32,573 nt of DNA. It comes from Actinomycetes bacterium (GTDB lineage Bacteria; Actinomycetota; Acidimicrobiia; Acidimicrobiales; Palsa-688). Of the stretch, positions 30,573-32,573 are shown one piece after another. How positions within the stretch are numbered: position 1 is the first letter of the stretch; every line of letters begins with the position of its first letter. Where the stretch lies: positions 1 to 32,573 of the forward strand of contig JAKCDU010000042.1 in the NCBI GenBank assembly GCA_021838445.1, written 5' to 3'. The position numbers were made by a program, and so were the translations under genes. Under the pieces are notes generated by a model. The model did not search any database and was not told the DNA's origin. It saw only the letters and a list, made by a program, of their open reading frames with translations.

Positions 30573-30744
30573 GCCACCCCCTCCGGCGCGATGCCGCGCC
30601 GCCGTCGATCCCGCCGGTCGGCGGGCGCCTGGCGAGTCTTCCCGCCCGGGGCCGACAGGCGCAATTGCGACAGGTGGACGGTGGGTGCCTTTCGGGCGGG
30701 CGGCGTCTGCGCTGGCCGCACCACGTCGGGCTGCCCGGCGGGGG
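30573..30744. other. Intergenic region upstream of the alcohol dehydrogenase
   Basis: 172 bases with only open frames of shadow quality on either strand. The ribosome-binding site of the dehydrogenase lies at the left end. No promoter or hairpin was recognised. Together with the small frame at 30745-30852 and the gap to pyruvate kinase, this forms a 396-base stretch whose only candidate gene is that 35-residue frame. Confidence 0.35.
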
Positions 30745-30852
30745 TCAGCGGCGCTTGCCGAACCGGGGGCGCAGCGCGTACCACCAGATGGCCGCCATGG
30801 TCCCGAGCGTGCCGAGCACGGCGATGGGCTTTCTCGCCAGGTTACGGGCCAT
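30745..30852 (-). CDS. Possible 35-residue single-helix membrane protein
   Basis: ATG at 30852 to TGA at 30745. The peptide begins MARNLARKPIAVLG, has one hydrophobic segment (about residues 9-27, including GTMAAIWWYAL) and ends in a basic tail RPRFGKRR. Charged ends around one helix with paired tryptophans look like a real small membrane protein rather than chance, but the frame has only a weak GAGAG directly before the ATG and no recognised family. It is divergent from pyruvate kinase and upstream of the alcohol dehydrogenase on the same strand. Confidence 0.42.
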   Translation of the reverse strand: MARNLARKPIAVLGTLGTMAAIWWYALRPRFGKRR

Positions 30853-30968
30853 CTCTCAAACCTAGTGGACCGGGGGTGGCGGAATGTGGGGCCGGTTCCG
30901 ATGGCCCGTCCGGCGGCGGGCGCGCCGAACGGTCCGTGGGGGTCGGCACGCTGCGCAAGGATGGCGGC

Positions 30969-32402
30969 ATGTCCGATTCCAGGCGAACCAAGATCGTGGC
31001 GACGGTGGGCCCGGCCTCGCAGTCGCCGGAGGTGATCGCGGCCATGGCCGACGCCGGCATGGACGTGGCGAGGGTTCCGCTGGCCCACGGAACCGTCGAG
31101 GAGGCCGTGGAAAGGGTGCGGGCCATCCGGGCCGCGGCCCCCGGCGTGGGCATCATGCCCGACCTGCCCGGGCCCAAGATCCGCACCGCCGCCTTCCCGC
31201 CCGGGGGGGTGGCCCTTCCCGCCGGCTCGATCATCGCGCTGCGCCCGGCCCGCGACGGCGACGCCAGCACGTCGGAGGCCATCGGGGTCTGTCACCCCGA
31301 CCTGGTGGGTGGGCTCCAGGCGGGGGACCGGGTGGCGCTGGGCGACGGCGGGGTGGTGCTGACCGTTCAGCGGCGGACCAGCGTCGGCGTCGAGGCCCTG
31401 GTCCACAACGGGGGGCGTCTGCAGGGCCGCCCGGGGGTGACGGCACCTTCGGGGCGGGTGGAGCTCGACACCCCGACCGCTGAGGACCTGAGACGGCTCG
31501 AGGTGCTCGTCGGAGAGGGGGTCGACGCAGTGGCCGTGTCCTTCGTACGGTCGGCCGCCGACATGGACGCGGTGCGCCGGGCGGCGGGCGCCGATTGCCC
31601 GCTGCTGGTGGCCAAGATCGAGACCCCCGAGGCCGTCGGCGCCCTGGAGCAAATCGTCGCCAGCGCCGACGCGGTGATGGTCGCCCGGGGGGATCTCGGG
31701 GTCCGCATGGCCCTCGAGGACGTACCGCACATCCAGAAGGAGATAATCCGCGTCGGGGTCCGCTACGCCCGCCCGGTCATCACCGCCACTCAGATGCTGG
31801 AGTCGATGATCACCGCCCCGGTGCCCACCCGGGCCGAGGTGGCCGACGTGGCCAACGCCGTCCTCGACGGGACGAGCGCGGTCATGCTCTCGGGGGAGAC
31901 CGCGGTGGGGGCCGACCCGGTGGCGGTCATAGAGACCATGGCCCGCATCACCAGGCGGGCCGAACAGGATTTCGACAGCGTGGGCTGGGCCACCCATCTG
32001 GCCCCCCAGCAGGTTCCGGGAGGACCGGTGAGCGTGGCCCGGCTGACGGCCGCCACGACCGCCGCCGGGTGGCGGGCGGCCATGGAGCAGAACGCCTCGT
32101 GCATCGTCGCCTGCACCCGCTCGGGGACCACGGCGCGCTCGATCTCCCGTTTCAGGCCGCCGATGCCTCTGATCGCCTGCACCCCCTCGGAGCGCACGGC
32201 CCGGGCGCTGACGCTCAGCTGGGGGGTCCGCACCCTCACCATCGGGGAGGCGTCGAGCACCGACGAGATCGTGTGGTTCGCAGTCCAGGCCGTGGTCGGC
32301 GCCGGCTACGCCTCACCCGGTGATGTCATCGTCGTGCTGGCCGGCTCGCCCATCGAGCCCGAGCCGGCGACCGACACCATGCGGCTGGTGCGCATCCACT
32401 GA
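30969..32402 (+). CDS. pyk: Pyruvate kinase (divergent, apparently K+-independent type)
   Basis: 477 residues from ATG at 30969, preceded by AAGGAT seven bases upstream; the longer frame is rejected. Pyruvate kinase motifs are RRTKIVATVGPASQS, the catalytic VAKIETPEAV (Lys216, Glu218), AVMVARGDLGV (Asp242, metal), ITATQMLESM (271-280) and PTRAEVADVANAVLDGTSAVMLSGETA. The C-terminal alpha/beta domain ends in DTMRLVRIH. Two features are odd. The usual RLNFSHG reads RVPLAHG, so the Asn and Ser that bind K+ are Pro37 and Ala39. The usual GPE or GPK segment is DLPGPKIRT with Lys70, the residue that replaces K+ in K+-independent enzymes. Length is normal. The enzyme converts phosphoenolpyruvate and ADP to pyruvate and ATP. 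Confidence 0.88.
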   Translation: MSDSRRTKIVATVGPASQSPEVIAAMADAGMDVARVPLAHGTVEEAVERVRAIRAAAPGVGIMPDLPGPKIRTAAFPPGGVALPAGSIIALRPARDGDASTSEAIGVCHPDLVGGLQAGDRVALGDGGVVLTVQRRTSVGVEALVHNGGRLQGRPGVTAPSGRVELDTPTAEDLRRLEVLVGEGVDAVAVSFVRSAADMDAVRRAAGADCPLLVAKIETPEAVGALEQIVASADAVMVARGDLGVRMALEDVPHIQKEIIRVGVRYARPVITATQMLESMITAPVPTRAEVADVANAVLDGTSAVMLSGETAVGADPVAVIETMARITRRAEQDFDSVGWATHLAPQQVPGGPVSVARLTAATTAAGWRAAMEQNASCIVACTRSGTTARSISRFRPPMPLIACTPSERTARALTLSWGVRTLTIGEASSTDEIVWFAVQAVVGAGYASPGDVIVVLAGSPIEPEPATDTMRLVRIH

Positions 32403-32473
32403 CCTCGGCGCCGCCCGACGATCCCGCTCAGCCCCAATACCCATAAGTTGAGGAGTGAGGGACCGCGCGCGAA

Positions 32474-32573
32474 CTATTTGGACTTCGTTGGTGTGAGGTC
32501 GTAGTTCCAGTCGGGGTGCCGGTCGTGGCCGCGGAGGGGGAGGCCGGCGAGTTCGGTGTCGGTGACTTCGGCG
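32474..32573 (-). CDS. C-terminal fragment of a probable ISAzo13-like transposase, cut by the window edge
   Basis: Thirty-two codons and a TAG stop at 32474-32476; the gene continues beyond the right edge. The end of the protein reads LPLRGHDRHPDWNYDLTPTKSK. A His-rich run followed by PxWNY and a short polar tail resembles the C-terminus of ISAzo13-type (Rhodopirellula transposase, DDE) elements. Recognition rests on this short segment alone. The A/T-richer stretch at about 32436-32460 (CAATACCCATAAGTTGAGG) may belong to the end of the element. If so, an insertion sequence lies directly after pyruvate kinase. Confidence 0.45.
   Translation of the reverse strand, partial: AEVTDTELAGLPLRGHDRHPDWNYDLTPTKSK

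Noticed and set aside
29529-30968. N-terminal extension of pyruvate kinase across the alcohol dehydrogenase
   Set aside because: It is antisense to an alcohol dehydrogenase with complete zinc ligands. Pyruvate kinase begins at the standard position at 30969.

Overview
The window is very GC-rich, densely packed DNA. Many GTG/TTG starts, 4-nt stop/start overlaps (GTGA, ATGA, TTGA) and actinobacterial families (MMPL transporter, zinc-binding anti-sigma factor, ECF sigma factor, PF03640-type lipoprotein) suggest a chromosome of a high-GC actinobacterium. An uncultivated Acidimicrobiia-like lineage fits, but that is inference. Most genes lie on the minus strand. No rRNA, tRNA or CRISPR array was seen. 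The two edges differ from the core: the left edge (1-852) is visibly less GC-rich and holds the N-terminal part of a secreted RHS-type protein, and the right edge holds the C-terminal fragment of a probable transposase.

Layout, left to right. (1) RHS-like partial gene. (2) A double-hotdog thioesterase-like gene divergent from an orphan branched-chain amino-acid-type binding lipoprotein. (3) A DHA2-type MFS transporter, a SAM methyltransferase and an NAD-dependent epimerase. (4) A stress/envelope unit: PF03640-type lipoprotein, ECF sigma factor, its membrane anti-sigma factor, then an MMPL transporter. (5) A three-gene cluster of an acyl-CoA-dehydrogenase-fold flavoprotein, a PhnD-like binding protein without a signal peptide, and a TusA-like/ferritin-like di-iron fusion. 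(6) A CoA-thioester catabolic group: enoyl-CoA hydratase, amidohydrolase and, divergently, a HpcH/CitE-type lyase. A small-molecule kinase (APH fold) follows.

The centrepiece is 19062-27695, an aerobic carbon monoxide dehydrogenase locus. The minus-strand operon reads coxM-coxS-coxL, then an XdhC-family protein with a C-terminal YHS metal-binding domain, a CoxD-like AAA+ ATPase, a CoxE-like VWA protein and a CtaG-like membrane protein. Neighbouring genes abut or overlap. CoxL carries AYACSFR (form I signature AYxCSFR, active-site Cys) and the M-S-L gene order is also that of form I, so this looks like a true CO dehydrogenase. A divergent LysR regulator shares an intergenic region with coxM that contains a perfect 8+8 inverted repeat next to a plausible promoter.

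To the right lie a GGDEF-EAL protein, a zinc alcohol dehydrogenase, a possible 35-residue membrane peptide and a divergent pyruvate kinase. The items most worth following are the XdhC-YHS fusion inside an enzyme system that needs a Mo-Cu cluster, the CtaG gene locked to that operon, and the flavoprotein/PhnD-like/TusA-ferritin cluster, for which I know no described pathway.
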